NCBI GenBank assembly: GCA_009993635.1
Contig: JAACTC010000006.1
Span: forward strand, 186,001 to 250,000
Length of the DNA: 64,000 nucleotides
Reading direction: 5' to 3'
Source: Erythrobacter sp.
Lineage (GTDB): Bacteria > Pseudomonadota > Alphaproteobacteria > Sphingomonadales > Sphingomonadaceae
The notes below the pieces were generated by a model. That model was not told where the DNA came from, searched no databases, and saw only the letters and a program-made list of their open reading frames with translations. Below, piece by piece: positions 44,334 to 53,558 of the stretch. The first letter of the stretch is position 1. Every line of letters starts with the position of its first letter. The position numbers and the translations under genes were made by a program.

Positions 44334-45068
44334 ATGACCCTCGTCCTCGCCACCGACGACACCGGCGGTCCGGAGATTTTCGCCTCCGTACAGGGCGAAG
44401 GCCCCAGTGCGGGCGAACCCACCGCGTTCATTCGCCTGTCGCGCTGCAACCTCGCCTGCGTGTGGTGCGACACTGCCTATACGTGGCATTTCACCGGCGA
44501 CGAGCGCCCGCACCTTTCGGGCGAGACTTACGACCGCAAGGCCAATCAGGTGACGCTGGAAGTGGCCGACGTCGCCGCGCGGATCACGGCGCTGGGCCAG
44601 CGGCGACTGGTGGTGACTGGCGGGGAGCCGATGTTGCAGGCGGCGGCGCTTGCCCAGCTGCTCGCGATGCTGCCCGATGTGACGGTGGAGATAGAGACCA
44701 ACGGCACGGCGTTTCCTCCGCCCAAGCTGGATGTGTGGGTCGACCAGTTCAACATCAGCCCGAAACTGGCGCATTCGGGCAATGCGCGCGAGCTGGCGAT
44801 CGTGCCGGGCGTGCTGCGCCGCTACGCCAGCGACGGGCGCGCGTTCTTCAAGTTCGTGGTCGCCGAGCCTGCGGATGTTGATGAAGTGCGCGAAATCGTG
44901 CGGGCGAACGCACTACCGCGCGGCCGCGTGTTCGTGATGCCCGAGGGCACCGATTCCGAAACGCTGCGCAGGCGGCAGGAGTGGCTGGTGCCGCTTTGCC
45001 TCGACCATGGCTTCCGCCTGTCGGATCGGCTGCATATCCACCTGTTCGGAGATACGCGGGGAACGTGA
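44334..45068 (+). CDS. queE: 7-carboxy-7-deazaguanine synthase (radical SAM)
   Basis: 244 residues from ATG 44334. The radical-SAM cluster motif is C38-N-L-A-C42-V-W-C45 within IRLSRCNLACVWCDTAYTW. Also present are EIFASVQGEGPSAGEPTAF at the start, LVVTGGEPMLQ, ETNGTAFPP, and the C-terminal LHIHLFGDTRGT. It converts carboxytetrahydropterin to CDG, an early step toward queuosine. No other queuosine gene is adjacent. The start sits right after the GTGTCA-repeat element. A 36-codon frame ending in TGA over this ATG is present upstream but is not supported as a gene. Confidence 0.94.
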   Translation: MTLVLATDDTGGPEIFASVQGEGPSAGEPTAFIRLSRCNLACVWCDTAYTWHFTGDERPHLSGETYDRKANQVTLEVADVAARITALGQRRLVVTGGEPMLQAAALAQLLAMLPDVTVEIETNGTAFPPPKLDVWVDQFNISPKLAHSGNARELAIVPGVLRRYASDGRAFFKFVVAEPADVDEVREIVRANALPRGRVFVMPEGTDSETLRRRQEWLVPLCLDHGFRLSDRLHIHLFGDTRGT

Positions 45069-45129
45069 TCCTGCGTCAGACCTCCCGCACCGCGAAAAGG
45101 GCCAGGTCCGCGAAATCGAACCTGCGCAA

Positions 45130-46815
45130 CTACGCCTGGCTGCGCCAACGCTGGACCACCCGGTGGATGGCGTCTTCCTCGCCACCCGTTTCGCGCCACA
45201 GGCTGCTGAAGCTGGGGTCTTCCGACGCAGGGCGCTTGGTCTCTGCCAGCGTGTCGAAGGTCACCCGCATGGGCACCGCCGCGCCTTCGCCGCAGATGAT
45301 GCATTCGCGATTGCGCAGCGCCGGGATGGCATCGAGGAAGCCGCGCGCCCCTTCGGGCATGGCGGCCTTCACGAAGGCCTGGTCGCGGTCGTTGTTGAGC
45401 CGCATGGAGATGATCGTGCCGCATTGCGACAGCACGCCCTCCGCAAGGTCCGACGGGCGCTGTGTAACCAGGCCCAGCGAAATGCCGTATTTGCGGCCTT
45501 CCTTGGCGATCCGGCTGAGCACCCTGCCGACCGAGGAATTGTCGAAGTTCTTCTCATTGGGGACATACCGGTGCGCCTCTTCGCACACCAGCAGGACGGG
45601 CCGGGTCCGCTCTTCGCGCGCCCATGAGGCATAGTCGAACACCAGGCGGCTGAGCACCGCGACCACGGTGCTGGTAATGTCCGAGGGGACGCCGGACACA
45701 TCGATGATGGAGATCGGCTTGTCCTCGGTCGGCAGGCGCAGGATGCGCGCGAGAAACTCGGCCATCGTATCGCCTACCAGCATGCCGGAGAACATGAACT
45801 GGTAGCGCGGATCGGACTTGAGCTCGTCCAGCTTGCTCTTGATCCGCATGTAGGGCGCGCTGTCGGTCGCCTTGTCCAGCTCGCCCATTTCCTTCGCCAA
45901 TACGGCGGACAGGTCCGACAGCAGGTAGGGCACCGGCGAATCCACGGTGATCTTGCCCAGGCTTTCGGCGAGGCGGCTCTTGCTGCGCGCGGCAAGCAGG
46001 CACTTGGCCAGAATATCCGCGTCCGTCTGCCGATCATCGCCCCGGCTGGTCAGCAGGACTTCGCAGTGCTCTTCGAAATTCATCAGCCAGTACGGCATCT
46101 TGAGATTGCCAACGTCGAACAGCGCACCATTGCCACCGAACGCGGCGGCATATTCGCCATGCGGATCGATCATGATGACATGGCCGTGCGGCGCGGACTC
46201 GCAGATGCGGTGCAGGATCAGCGCGGTGGCGGTCGATTTGCCGGTGCCGGTCGAACCCAGCAGCGCGAAATGCTTGCCGAGCAGCTGGTCGATATACAGC
46301 CCGGCGCGAATATCGCGCGTGGGAAAGACCGTGCCGATCTCGATGAAGGGCCGCCCGTCGCTGGCATAAACGTGCTTCAGGTCGTTGCTGCTTGCGGCGT
46401 ATACCAGGCCGCCGGGAATGGGATAGCGGGTGACGCCTCGGCGAAAGCCACGGATGCGCCCGGTCAGCTTTTCTTCCGAACCCTCGCCCAGAAAGTCGAT
46501 TTCGACGATAATTCCGCCACTTCCCCGGCGATCTTTCTTCTGCGAGCGAACACTGGCCAGCAACCAGTCGCTACCCGCACGAATTTTCATCTGCGTGCCG
46601 ACCTGCCCTGTCAGGGCAATCGCCGAATCGTCGTCCGCAGCGCATTCGGTCAGGCGCTGCGGGTCGAGCGCGATCGTGGCACCCGCGCCCGACACATCGA
46701 GCACGATGCCGATCGGTTCGACGGAATTCATGAAGCCGCGGGACGCCTCCGGCTCGCTGTGGTCCCTGGACGGCCGGATCGCTTCGCGAAAATCGTGTCC
46801 TGCGATGTCGGTCAT
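45130..46815 (-). CDS. HerA-like P-loop ATPase (helicase HerA central domain)
   Basis: 561 residues. An N-terminal HAS-barrel-like domain (SVEPIGIVLDVSGAGATIAL, about 31-130) precedes a HerA/FtsK ATPase core. The core has Walker A GSTGTGKS (187-194), MIDPHGEYAAAF, Walker B-like VLLVCEEAHRYVP, and RIAKEGRKYGISLGLVTQRPSDLA with a sensor-type residue. Relatives form hexameric DNA translocases, often paired with NurA nuclease or, in defence contexts, with SIR2 or DUF4297 partners. No such partner adjoins here (queE is convergent, TIGR02186 is upstream), so it looks like the stand-alone housekeeping version. Role unproven. Confidence 0.87.
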   Translation of the reverse strand: MTDIAGHDFREAIRPSRDHSEPEASRGFMNSVEPIGIVLDVSGAGATIALDPQRLTECAADDDSAIALTGQVGTQMKIRAGSDWLLASVRSQKKDRRGSGGIIVEIDFLGEGSEEKLTGRIRGFRRGVTRYPIPGGLVYAASSNDLKHVYASDGRPFIEIGTVFPTRDIRAGLYIDQLLGKHFALLGSTGTGKSTATALILHRICESAPHGHVIMIDPHGEYAAAFGGNGALFDVGNLKMPYWLMNFEEHCEVLLTSRGDDRQTDADILAKCLLAARSKSRLAESLGKITVDSPVPYLLSDLSAVLAKEMGELDKATDSAPYMRIKSKLDELKSDPRYQFMFSGMLVGDTMAEFLARILRLPTEDKPISIIDVSGVPSDITSTVVAVLSRLVFDYASWAREERTRPVLLVCEEAHRYVPNEKNFDNSSVGRVLSRIAKEGRKYGISLGLVTQRPSDLAEGVLSQCGTIISMRLNNDRDQAFVKAAMPEGARGFLDAIPALRNRECIICGEGAAVPMRVTFDTLAETKRPASEDPSFSSLWRETGGEEDAIHRVVQRWRSQA

Positions 46816-46920
46816 GCTGAGATGGTGCCCCTTGCCAGTGCCGGTCTAATCACCCGGCGGGTTACACCGAATTGGGTTAAAATGGGGTCAATCTCGCAAC
46901 TTAGCCGCGATGCACACACA

Positions 46921-47706
46921 TCAATTGCGGTTGAACAGGCGCCCTGCCAGCCAGCCCATCAGCAGCGAGAGCAGGATCGCCACCATCCCGTACAGCAGCG
47001 GCTGCCGGTTGGCGAAGACCTCCACGAAGCGTTCGAAGCCCACCTTGCGCACCTCGACCTCCGCCACCGCCGAGGCGACCACGCGGCCATCGCGTACGGC
47101 GAAGGTTTCGGCCGTGTAGCTCCCTGTCTGCACGTTGGACGGCAGACCGATCCGCGCCTGATACAGCACGCCTTCGCGTACGGTGACGCCATCCTCGATC
47201 GTGCGGTAAAGGCCTTGGCGTTCGCGCAGATCGACCAGTCCGGCGCGAAACCGCGCCTGTTCTTCAAGATCGATCGAGCCAGAGGGGCTCAGCTGGATGA
47301 AATCGGTGCCGAATTCGAAGATCGCCGCGGTGCGTTCGTCCACGATCTGGTCGATCGGGCGGCTCGATGCGACCGCGAAGTAGCTTGGGGCGGAGCGGAA
47401 AGCCGTGCTGTCCGCATTCATCCAGAGGCCGCCGATCTGCCGTTTCTCGCGCAGGCGAATGGGTTCTGCCGGCCCCTTGAGCACCACGATCACGTCGAAG
47501 TCGGTCTCGCGGCCGGAGGGGTCGATCACTGCCCCGAACAACAACAGGTCCGCGCCGGTGAAGCCCTGCCGGACCTGCACTTCCTTCTGCGACACTTCGG
47601 GCACCAGCACCGGGTCGCGCTGCGCATGGGCGGCAGGCGGGCAGCACGCCAGCACCATCGCCGCCACCGCAAGGCCGACCTGGCGAACTGGAAACAGCCG
47701 GGTCAC
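46921..47706 (-). CDS. TIGR02186-family transmembrane protein
   Basis: 261 residues, GTG start overlapping the TauE/SafE stop (GTGA). A signal peptide (VGLAVAAMVLACCPPAAHAQ) leads a periplasmic beta-rich domain (VSQKEVQVRQGFTGADLLLFG, DVIVVLKGPAEPIRLREKRQIGG). One C-terminal membrane helix follows (YGMVAILLSLLMGWLAGRLF). This is the alphaproteobacterial TIGR02186 pattern; the family has no proven function but is repeatedly found beside TauE/SafE exporters, as here. It may be a substrate-facing partner of that exporter. Confidence 0.88.
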   Translation of the reverse strand: MTRLFPVRQVGLAVAAMVLACCPPAAHAQRDPVLVPEVSQKEVQVRQGFTGADLLLFGAVIDPSGRETDFDVIVVLKGPAEPIRLREKRQIGGLWMNADSTAFRSAPSYFAVASSRPIDQIVDERTAAIFEFGTDFIQLSPSGSIDLEEQARFRAGLVDLRERQGLYRTIEDGVTVREGVLYQARIGLPSNVQTGSYTAETFAVRDGRVVASAVAEVEVRKVGFERFVEVFANRQPLLYGMVAILLSLLMGWLAGRLFNRN

Positions 47707-48617
47707 AGATTGACCACCGAATAGACTTCGGTCGGCTGGATGCTGAGGCCATAGAACATCAGGAAAGCCATCACCAGCACGGTCACCGCCAACGCCAGCC
47801 GCAGCAGGTCCGGCTTGAGCAACAGGGCAAGCCGGGTACCGAACTGCGCGCCCAGCACCGAGCCCAGCAGCAGCAAGGCCGCCAGCACCAGATCCACCGC
47901 CTTGGTGGTGAGCGCGTGCGTCATGGTGGTGACCATCGTGACGAACAGGATGTTGAACAGCGACGTGCCGACCACGACTTTGCCGCTCATCCCCAGAATA
48001 TACAGCATCGCCGGCACCAGCATGAAGCCGCCGCCCACGCCCATCAGCATGGTCAGGATGCCCACACCCGTCCCCAGTATCAGCGGTGCGAGCGGAGAGA
48101 TGTAGAGGCCCGAACCATAGAACCGCCAGCGATAGGGCAAGGCCGCGACCAGCGGATGGTGGCGGCGTTTCGCGGCGCGCTTGTGGCTCTTCGGAGTGCG
48201 GATATTGAGGCCGGCCAGCGCCTCGCGCATCATCAGCGCGCCGATCGACCCGAGCATGAACACGTAAAGGATCGAGATCACGACATCGATCTGGCCGAGC
48301 GCCTGAAACAGCCGGAACAGCGCCGATCCGATCAGAGCGCCGAAAATGCCGCCCACCACCAGCACAGCCCCCATGCGGTAATCCACCCCGCCCCGCCGGT
48401 TGTGTGCCAGCACGCCGGAAACGCTCGCTCCGGTCACCTGCGTGGCGGCAGATGCGGCGGCGACGGTGGGGGGGATGCCATAGAAGATCAGCAGCGGCGT
48501 GGTCATGAATCCGCCGCCCACGCCGAACAGCCCGGAAAGGATACCGGTAAGCGCGCCGAGCGCGACGATCACCAGCCCGTTGACCGACAGGTTCGCGATG
48601 GGGAGATAGACGTCCAT
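47703..48617 (-). CDS. TauE/SafE-family sulfite or organosulfonate exporter
   Basis: 304 residues with about eight helices arranged as two related halves. Each half opens with the glycine-rich motif GLFGVGGGFMTTPLL and MLMGVGGGFMLVPAM respectively. The cytoplasmic loop TPKSHKRAAKRRHHP is strongly basic. The family exports sulfite, sulfoacetate or other small anions. It is coupled to the downstream TIGR02186 gene by a 4-bp overlap, and the pair is a known alphaproteobacterial arrangement. Confidence 0.92.
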   Translation of the reverse strand: MDVYLPIANLSVNGLVIVALGALTGILSGLFGVGGGFMTTPLLIFYGIPPTVAAASAATQVTGASVSGVLAHNRRGGVDYRMGAVLVVGGIFGALIGSALFRLFQALGQIDVVISILYVFMLGSIGALMMREALAGLNIRTPKSHKRAAKRRHHPLVAALPYRWRFYGSGLYISPLAPLILGTGVGILTMLMGVGGGFMLVPAMLYILGMSGKVVVGTSLFNILFVTMVTTMTHALTTKAVDLVLAALLLLGSVLGAQFGTRLALLLKPDLLRLALAVTVLVMAFLMFYGLSIQPTEVYSVVNL

Positions 48618-48681
48618 GTGCGCCGCTACGCCTAGTCCCTTCGTTCGCGCTAATAAAGCGCGCTCTGGCGGGTAATCCGCC

Positions 48682-49902
48682 TCAGAACGACGCGGAGAGC
48701 GTCACCGCCAGACCATTGTCCGGACGGGCCTCTCCAGCGATGCGGAACCGATAGTCGACCGATGCGCGCAAGGTCGCCTCCCCGGTAGAAAGACGCGCGC
48801 TCGCCGATGGCCCCACATCCAGCCGCGCGACACCGCGTTGCGCAGCACCCCATATACCGCCGCCAGCCGCAATGCGTCCATGGTCAGCGCGCAGCACCGG
48901 TGCCTCCAGCGTGGCCCTGCCGTCGACGAATCCGGTCGCGAATTCGCCGCCGACATAGCCTGCCTGAAGATAGGCATCGGCTTCGAGGCCCGGCGTAACC
49001 TCGCGCCGCGGGACGCCGGTGACGAGAAAGGCGGCGGGGCGCACATCGGTGCGGGCGCCGCTATCGGTGATCCGTAGCTCGCCATGCGCGCGCAGCGGGA
49101 AACCGCGCGCCAGGCTTACCGCGACGCCGCTGGCGATCTCCGTCTCGCCGCCACGGGCCAGCGCGCGGCTGGCGCGGGCATAGGCGGTGGGCCGGAGCGC
49201 AGAATTGGGCGCCAATTGGTAACGCACCACCGCGCCCGCCTGGTCCGCCCCGTAGCTGGCCGGAGCGACGCTGGCGAGCGTCGGCCTGCGCCCGCCCTCA
49301 CGCACCAGCAACCACGCATCGCCCGACCAGCGATCGGGGCGCGCAGCGGCTGTTCGCGTTCGTTCATCCTCCGCAAAAGCTGATGCCAGTTCGATCCCAC
49401 GGCTCTGCCATTCGGGGAGCAAGGCTGCCCGGCCTCGCACCGGCACCATAGGCCTGTCGGTCGCTACGCCCCCGGCCACCAGCGATTCGTAGGAAGGCAG
49501 AAACGACAGCGCGGCGGCGAACAGCATCTGGTGGTTGGCCGACGCGCGCGATCGGCTGAACGGACCAACGCCGAGCACGCGCACACTCGCGAATGCAGGC
49601 AGTGCTGCTGGCTTCGATATCTCCCGGCCTGCTTGCGCGCTGGCCTGCCCGATCTGGCGGCGCGCGCCATTGGCTAACGCCGTAGAGATGCCGGTCGCTC
49701 CGCCCTGCTGCGCCGGAGCAGAAGAAATTCCGGCCACTTCGCCCGGAGCGCCATGACCGGCCCCTGCCTGCGCCAGCAGCACGTCGGGCACTCGCAAGGG
49801 AAAGGGCGGCTCCCAGACGATCGCCCGCACCGTGATCCAACCGGCGAGCAAGGCCATCGTCGCCACCAGCGGGCGGCCGGCGTTACCCCTACGCACGCTC
49901 AT
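48682..49902 (-). CDS. Predicted outer-membrane barrel partner of NfrB (NfrA C-terminal-domain-like)
   Basis: 406 residues from ATG 49902, overlapping the NfrB stop (ATGA). The frame to 50118 is only a shadow of nfrB. An N-terminal hydrophobic segment (LVATMALLAGWITVRAIV) acts as signal or anchor. A disordered A/G/Q-rich stretch follows to about 120. The last 250 residues alternate in barrel fashion, ending RIAGEARPDNGLAVTLSASF with a terminal phenylalanine typical of outer-membrane insertion. YARASRALARGGETEIASGVAV and LEADAYLQAGYVGGEFATGFVDGRATLEAPV recall the barrel part of NfrA, the N4 receptor export protein. The assignment is inferred from context and pattern. Confidence 0.6.
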   Translation of the reverse strand: MSVRRGNAGRPLVATMALLAGWITVRAIVWEPPFPLRVPDVLLAQAGAGHGAPGEVAGISSAPAQQGGATGISTALANGARRQIGQASAQAGREISKPAALPAFASVRVLGVGPFSRSRASANHQMLFAAALSFLPSYESLVAGGVATDRPMVPVRGRAALLPEWQSRGIELASAFAEDERTRTAAARPDRWSGDAWLLVREGGRRPTLASVAPASYGADQAGAVVRYQLAPNSALRPTAYARASRALARGGETEIASGVAVSLARGFPLRAHGELRITDSGARTDVRPAAFLVTGVPRREVTPGLEADAYLQAGYVGGEFATGFVDGRATLEAPVLRADHGRIAAGGGIWGAAQRGVARLDVGPSASARLSTGEATLRASVDYRFRIAGEARPDNGLAVTLSASF

Positions 49903-51296
49903 GCCGTGGCCTGCCGCGCGAGCGATGGGTGCCCGCGATGCTCCGTCTTGTCCCATTGCAGCATACCGCCACGCAGGGTGGCGACATATTGGGCGACCGC
50001 TCTGCGTCCGGCCATGATAGCGATGATATTGCTCAAGGGTATGCGCAACACCGCGCGCAGCCCTTCCCGCCAGCCGTATTCGCGCGCGGTAAAGGCGGCG
50101 CGGTTGACTGCCCGCCACACGAGCCCTGCCCCGTTGGCGTACAAAAGTACCTCAACAAGCGGGCTCAGCTCTACCGGCCGGGCCAGCCCGAAGTGGCCCA
50201 GCAGCACCAGCGCGCCGGTAACGATCACCAGCATGTAGGCTGCAAACAGCACCAGCGCCGCCATCGGCCCACGCCGATCGCGCAGGCGCATCCACCCATC
50301 CAACAAGTTTCCGCCCCAGCCCATCCGGTCCCACCCCTGCAGGGAGATCCCGCAGATCCAGCGGGTCTTCTGGCGCACCGCCGTGGTCAGGTGGCGCGGG
50401 AAATAGGCCCGCGTGGCGACCAGCCTGCCGTCTTCACCCCGAGCGCGCAGAAACGCAGTGCGGCCGCCCCCTTCCGCGATTCTCAGGCCGAGCTCGTAAT
50501 CTTCCGTCAGGCTATCGGCATCGAACGGCCCCCGCCCCTTCGCCGCTGCATCGAGCAGTGCCAGGCGTCCACGCGCGACGGCGCAGCCCACCCCAGCCGA
50601 GGGAATGCCCGCACCCAGCCAGTCGCGCACCACCATCGCCTTGGCGTGGGCTTCGGCGAATTCATCCATATAATGCCCGGCCACCCAGCGGGAGCCCGCC
50701 TGCGGCGCGGGGGAGACGGGAAGTTGCAACAGATCCGCCCGGGCAAGATTGGCATCGAACAGCGGCAGGGCTGCAGGGTCGACCATGTCTTCGGCATCGT
50801 GGATCACGACCATGCGAAAGGCGATGCCTTCGCGCGCCTCGTCCTCCTCGATCGCGCGATAGAGGCGGTTCATGCAATCCGCCTTGGTGGTCGGCCCATG
50901 CGCGGCGCTGACGACGATTCGCGCCCGGTCATGGCCGCGCGCGGCGCGGGCTGCGGCGGCAATGGTCGCCGGATCGTTCGCATAGCAGCCTACGTACAGA
51001 CGCAGGGCAGATTGCGGCCACGCGGACAGCAGGTGCCGCATCGTCGCACCGATCACCTGCTCTTCGCACCAGGCGGGTACGATGACCGCAACCGGCCCGG
51101 AGAGTGCGCGGCCTTCCAGCCCGCGTCGGTCGATCGCGACTGTGGACAGCCGCCCGCGCACGCGACCGACCAGGTACACGAGGTCGATCAGGATCTCGTC
51201 CAGCGTGCCCAGAAGAAAGAAAAGGCTGGCGAACAGCAGCAGTTCGTGATGGAACAAGCCCAGCCAGTCCCCTGGCGAAAGCGCCGCCACTTCCAT
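49899..51296 (-). CDS. NfrB-like family-2 membrane glycosyltransferase
   Basis: 465 residues from ATG 51296 behind GGGGGA; a TTG three codons upstream is possible. GT-2 features: ALSGPVAVIVPAWCEE, VVIHDAEDMVDP (DxD-type), the acid in LTEDYELGLRIAEGG, and the processive-type RQKTRWICGISLQGW. Helices flank the catalytic domain, and the end WDKTEHRGHPSLARQATA matches where NfrB proteins pass into a c-di-GMP-binding MshEN domain. That domain is absent here. Known NfrB makes a secreted glycan with NfrA under c-di-GMP control. The barrel gene next door fits an NfrA equivalent. Confidence 0.82.
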   Translation of the reverse strand: MEVAALSPGDWLGLFHHELLLFASLFFLLGTLDEILIDLVYLVGRVRGRLSTVAIDRRGLEGRALSGPVAVIVPAWCEEQVIGATMRHLLSAWPQSALRLYVGCYANDPATIAAAARAARGHDRARIVVSAAHGPTTKADCMNRLYRAIEEDEAREGIAFRMVVIHDAEDMVDPAALPLFDANLARADLLQLPVSPAPQAGSRWVAGHYMDEFAEAHAKAMVVRDWLGAGIPSAGVGCAVARGRLALLDAAAKGRGPFDADSLTEDYELGLRIAEGGGRTAFLRARGEDGRLVATRAYFPRHLTTAVRQKTRWICGISLQGWDRMGWGGNLLDGWMRLRDRRGPMAALVLFAAYMLVIVTGALVLLGHFGLARPVELSPLVEVLLYANGAGLVWRAVNRAAFTAREYGWREGLRAVLRIPLSNIIAIMAGRRAVAQYVATLRGGMLQWDKTEHRGHPSLARQATA

Positions 51297-51396
51297 CCCG
51301 ACCAATCCCCCGCGTTGTCCCCATCGCCTGTCCCGGGCAACCTATCCGAGGCCACGAGGCCTTGCAACGCGCGAAAGATTGAGAAAAAGGGTCGCC

Positions 51397-52626
51397 ATGC
51401 TTGAACCGATCCGCAAACCCATCCGCCGCGCTATCGCGCCCGTACGCGCGCTGTTCGTCAGCGATGCCTCCGCCGGCATCCTGCTGATCCTGGTGGCCGC
51501 GGCGGCTATGGTGGTCGCGAACTCACCATTGTCGGAAGCATACGAAACGCTGTTCAACGGGTACTTGTGGCCCAAGGAAACCTTTTATCTCAACACCGTA
51601 CACCTGTGGGTGAACGATGGCCTGATGGTCCTGTTCTTCTTCGTCGTCGGGCTGGAAGTGAAGCGCGAACTGATCGCGGGCGAGCTTTCCAGTGCGGACA
51701 AGCGGACCCTGCCGATCATGGCCGCGATGGCAGGCATGGCGGTGCCCGCGCTGATTTACGTCAGCATCGCGAGCAGCAATCCCGACCTTATCCGCGGTTG
51801 GGCGATCCCGGCAGCGACCGATATCGCCTTCGCCATGGGCGTGCTGGGCCTGCTGGGCACCCGCGTTCCGGCTTCGCTGCGGCTGTTCCTGCTGACCGTC
51901 GCGATCGTCGACGATATCGGCGCGGTGCTGGTGATCGCGCTGTTCTATACCGCGCATCTCGATGTTATGTGGCTGGCCATCGCCACCGCAATCTTCGCCG
52001 TTCTGGTGGGGATGAACCGTTTCGGGGTCAAACAGTTCTGGCCCTTCGTGCTGGTTGCCATCGCCCTGTGGTTCGCGGTGCTCTTTTCGGGCGTGCACGC
52101 CACCATCGCGGGCGTGCTGGCCGCGCTGACGATTCCCATGCGCAAGCACGATGGGCATTCGATGCTGGAAAAGGCGGAGCATTCGCTCGCGCCGTGGAGC
52201 GCCTATCTGGTGGTGCCGATCTTCGGCTTCGCCAATGCCGGGGTCCACGTGCTGGACATGAGCCTGGCGGAGATTTTCGCCCCCTTACCGCTGGCAATCG
52301 CCGCGGGCCTGTTCCTGGGCAAACAGCTTGGCATCTTCACCATCATCGTCGCGGCGGTGAAACTGGGGATTGCACGCAAGCCGGACAACGCGAACTGGAT
52401 GGAAATCTGGGGCGTCTCGATCCTTACCGGGATCGGGTTCACGATGTCGCTGTTCATCAGCGAACTGGCCTTTGCGGGCAACCGGCTGTTCACCGAAGAG
52501 GCGAAGATCGGCATCCTGCTCGGCTCGATCCTCTCGGCAATCGTCGGCTATGTCGCGCTGCGCATCACCACCCGGCATCCCGAGGAAAAGGCAATTTACG
52601 AGGAAGCCCGCGAAGCGCAGCCCTGA
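51397..52626 (+). CDS. nhaA: Na+/H+ antiporter NhaA
   Basis: 409 residues from ATG 51397 with AAAAGGG upstream; the TTG six codons earlier is less likely. Eleven to twelve helices are apparent. Key residues are AATDIAFAMGVL with D142, and the ion-binding pair D172-D173 in AIVDDIGAVLVI. The C-terminal GIGFTMSLFISELAF carries the conserved basic-helix region. It exchanges protons for sodium for pH and salt homeostasis. It is divergent from the NfrB cassette. Confidence 0.96.
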   Translation: MLEPIRKPIRRAIAPVRALFVSDASAGILLILVAAAAMVVANSPLSEAYETLFNGYLWPKETFYLNTVHLWVNDGLMVLFFFVVGLEVKRELIAGELSSADKRTLPIMAAMAGMAVPALIYVSIASSNPDLIRGWAIPAATDIAFAMGVLGLLGTRVPASLRLFLLTVAIVDDIGAVLVIALFYTAHLDVMWLAIATAIFAVLVGMNRFGVKQFWPFVLVAIALWFAVLFSGVHATIAGVLAALTIPMRKHDGHSMLEKAEHSLAPWSAYLVVPIFGFANAGVHVLDMSLAEIFAPLPLAIAAGLFLGKQLGIFTIIVAAVKLGIARKPDNANWMEIWGVSILTGIGFTMSLFISELAFAGNRLFTEEAKIGILLGSILSAIVGYVALRITTRHPEEKAIYEEAREAQP

Positions 52627-52745
52627 ACGGGCGTGGAGGGCTGCTTGCGAATGTGGTCCGCTGCGCCTATCTGGCGCGGCAACCGCGCGCGGTGGGCATC
52701 GCGCCCTGATGCGCCTCTCCCTGCCCGTCATTCGCTGTAAGTCAG

Positions 52746-53558
52746 ATGCTCAATTCCATCCGTACCATGCTCCGCAAGAAGCCCTCGGGCCCGCGCGCCG
52801 CGACGCCGCCGGGAACGCGGTTCTATGCGATTGGCGACATTCACGGCTGCGACGGGCTGTTCGCGGCGTTGATCGATGCGATCGAAGCGGACGATGCGGA
52901 GGCTCCCTCCGCCCAGACGACGGTCGTGCTGCTGGGCGATCTGGTGGATCGCGGGCCGGACAGCGCGCAGGTGATCGACCGCGCGCGCAAGTGGGGAAAG
53001 AAGCGCACAGTGCGCTATCTTGCCGGCAATCACGAGGAAATGTTCCTCGAAAGCTTCGACGATCTGAACGTGCTGCGCCACTTCCTGAAGCACGGCGGCC
53101 GCGAGACCATCCTGAGCTACGGGATGGAGAAGCGCGAATACAACCGCCTCGAACTCGACGAGCTTCAGCAGCGGATGCACGCGCTGGTACCGCGCAAGCA
53201 CCGCGATTTTCTGGCCGGGTTCGAGGAAATGATCCAGGCGGGCGACTATGCCTTCGTGCATGCCGGGATCGAGCCGACCCGTGCGCTCGACGATCAGGCG
53301 CGCAAGGACCTGCTCTGGATTCGCGAACGATTTCTGGGCCATTCCGCGCCGTTCGAGAAAATCATCGTGCATGGCCATACGATTTTCGAGGATGTCGATA
53401 CGCGGCCCAACCGCATCGGCGTCGATACCGGCGCATACCGCCATGGCCGGTTGACGGCTCTGGTGCTGGAAGGCGAAACGCGCCGCTACATTCAGGCTTC
53501 TGAGCGACCGGGCAAGGACCGCGCGATCGCCATCGAAAAATGGGATGATACGCCATGA
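52746..53558 (+). CDS. Calcineurin-like metallophosphoesterase (serine/threonine-phosphatase type)
   Basis: 270 residues. The metallophosphatase motifs are in order: GDIHG at 30-34, GDLVDRG at 64-70, GNHEE at 94-98, VHAGIEP mid-protein and VHGHTIF near the end. This set fits the bacterial PPP-like phosphatases that act on phosphoproteins or on diadenosine polyphosphates. Its stop overlaps the ugd start (ATGA at 53555-53558), so it is co-translated with UDP-glucose dehydrogenase. A role in controlling Ugd or a sugar kinase pathway is conceivable but inferred. Confidence 0.9.
   Translation: MLNSIRTMLRKKPSGPRAATPPGTRFYAIGDIHGCDGLFAALIDAIEADDAEAPSAQTTVVLLGDLVDRGPDSAQVIDRARKWGKKRTVRYLAGNHEEMFLESFDDLNVLRHFLKHGGRETILSYGMEKREYNRLELDELQQRMHALVPRKHRDFLAGFEEMIQAGDYAFVHAGIEPTRALDDQARKDLLWIRERFLGHSAPFEKIIVHGHTIFEDVDTRPNRIGVDTGAYRHGRLTALVLEGETRRYIQASERPGKDRAIAIEKWDDTP

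Noticed and set aside
44227-44337. 36-codon frame ending in TGA over the queE ATG, as a leader peptide
   Set aside because: No ribosome site and composition of random GC-rich DNA. The frame through the GTGTCA element is also open before chpT, but the peptide ends are unrelated.
45130-46815. HerA-like ATPase as part of an anti-phage system
   Set aside because: No SIR2, DUF4297, nuclease or other defence gene adjoins it; the surroundings are housekeeping genes.
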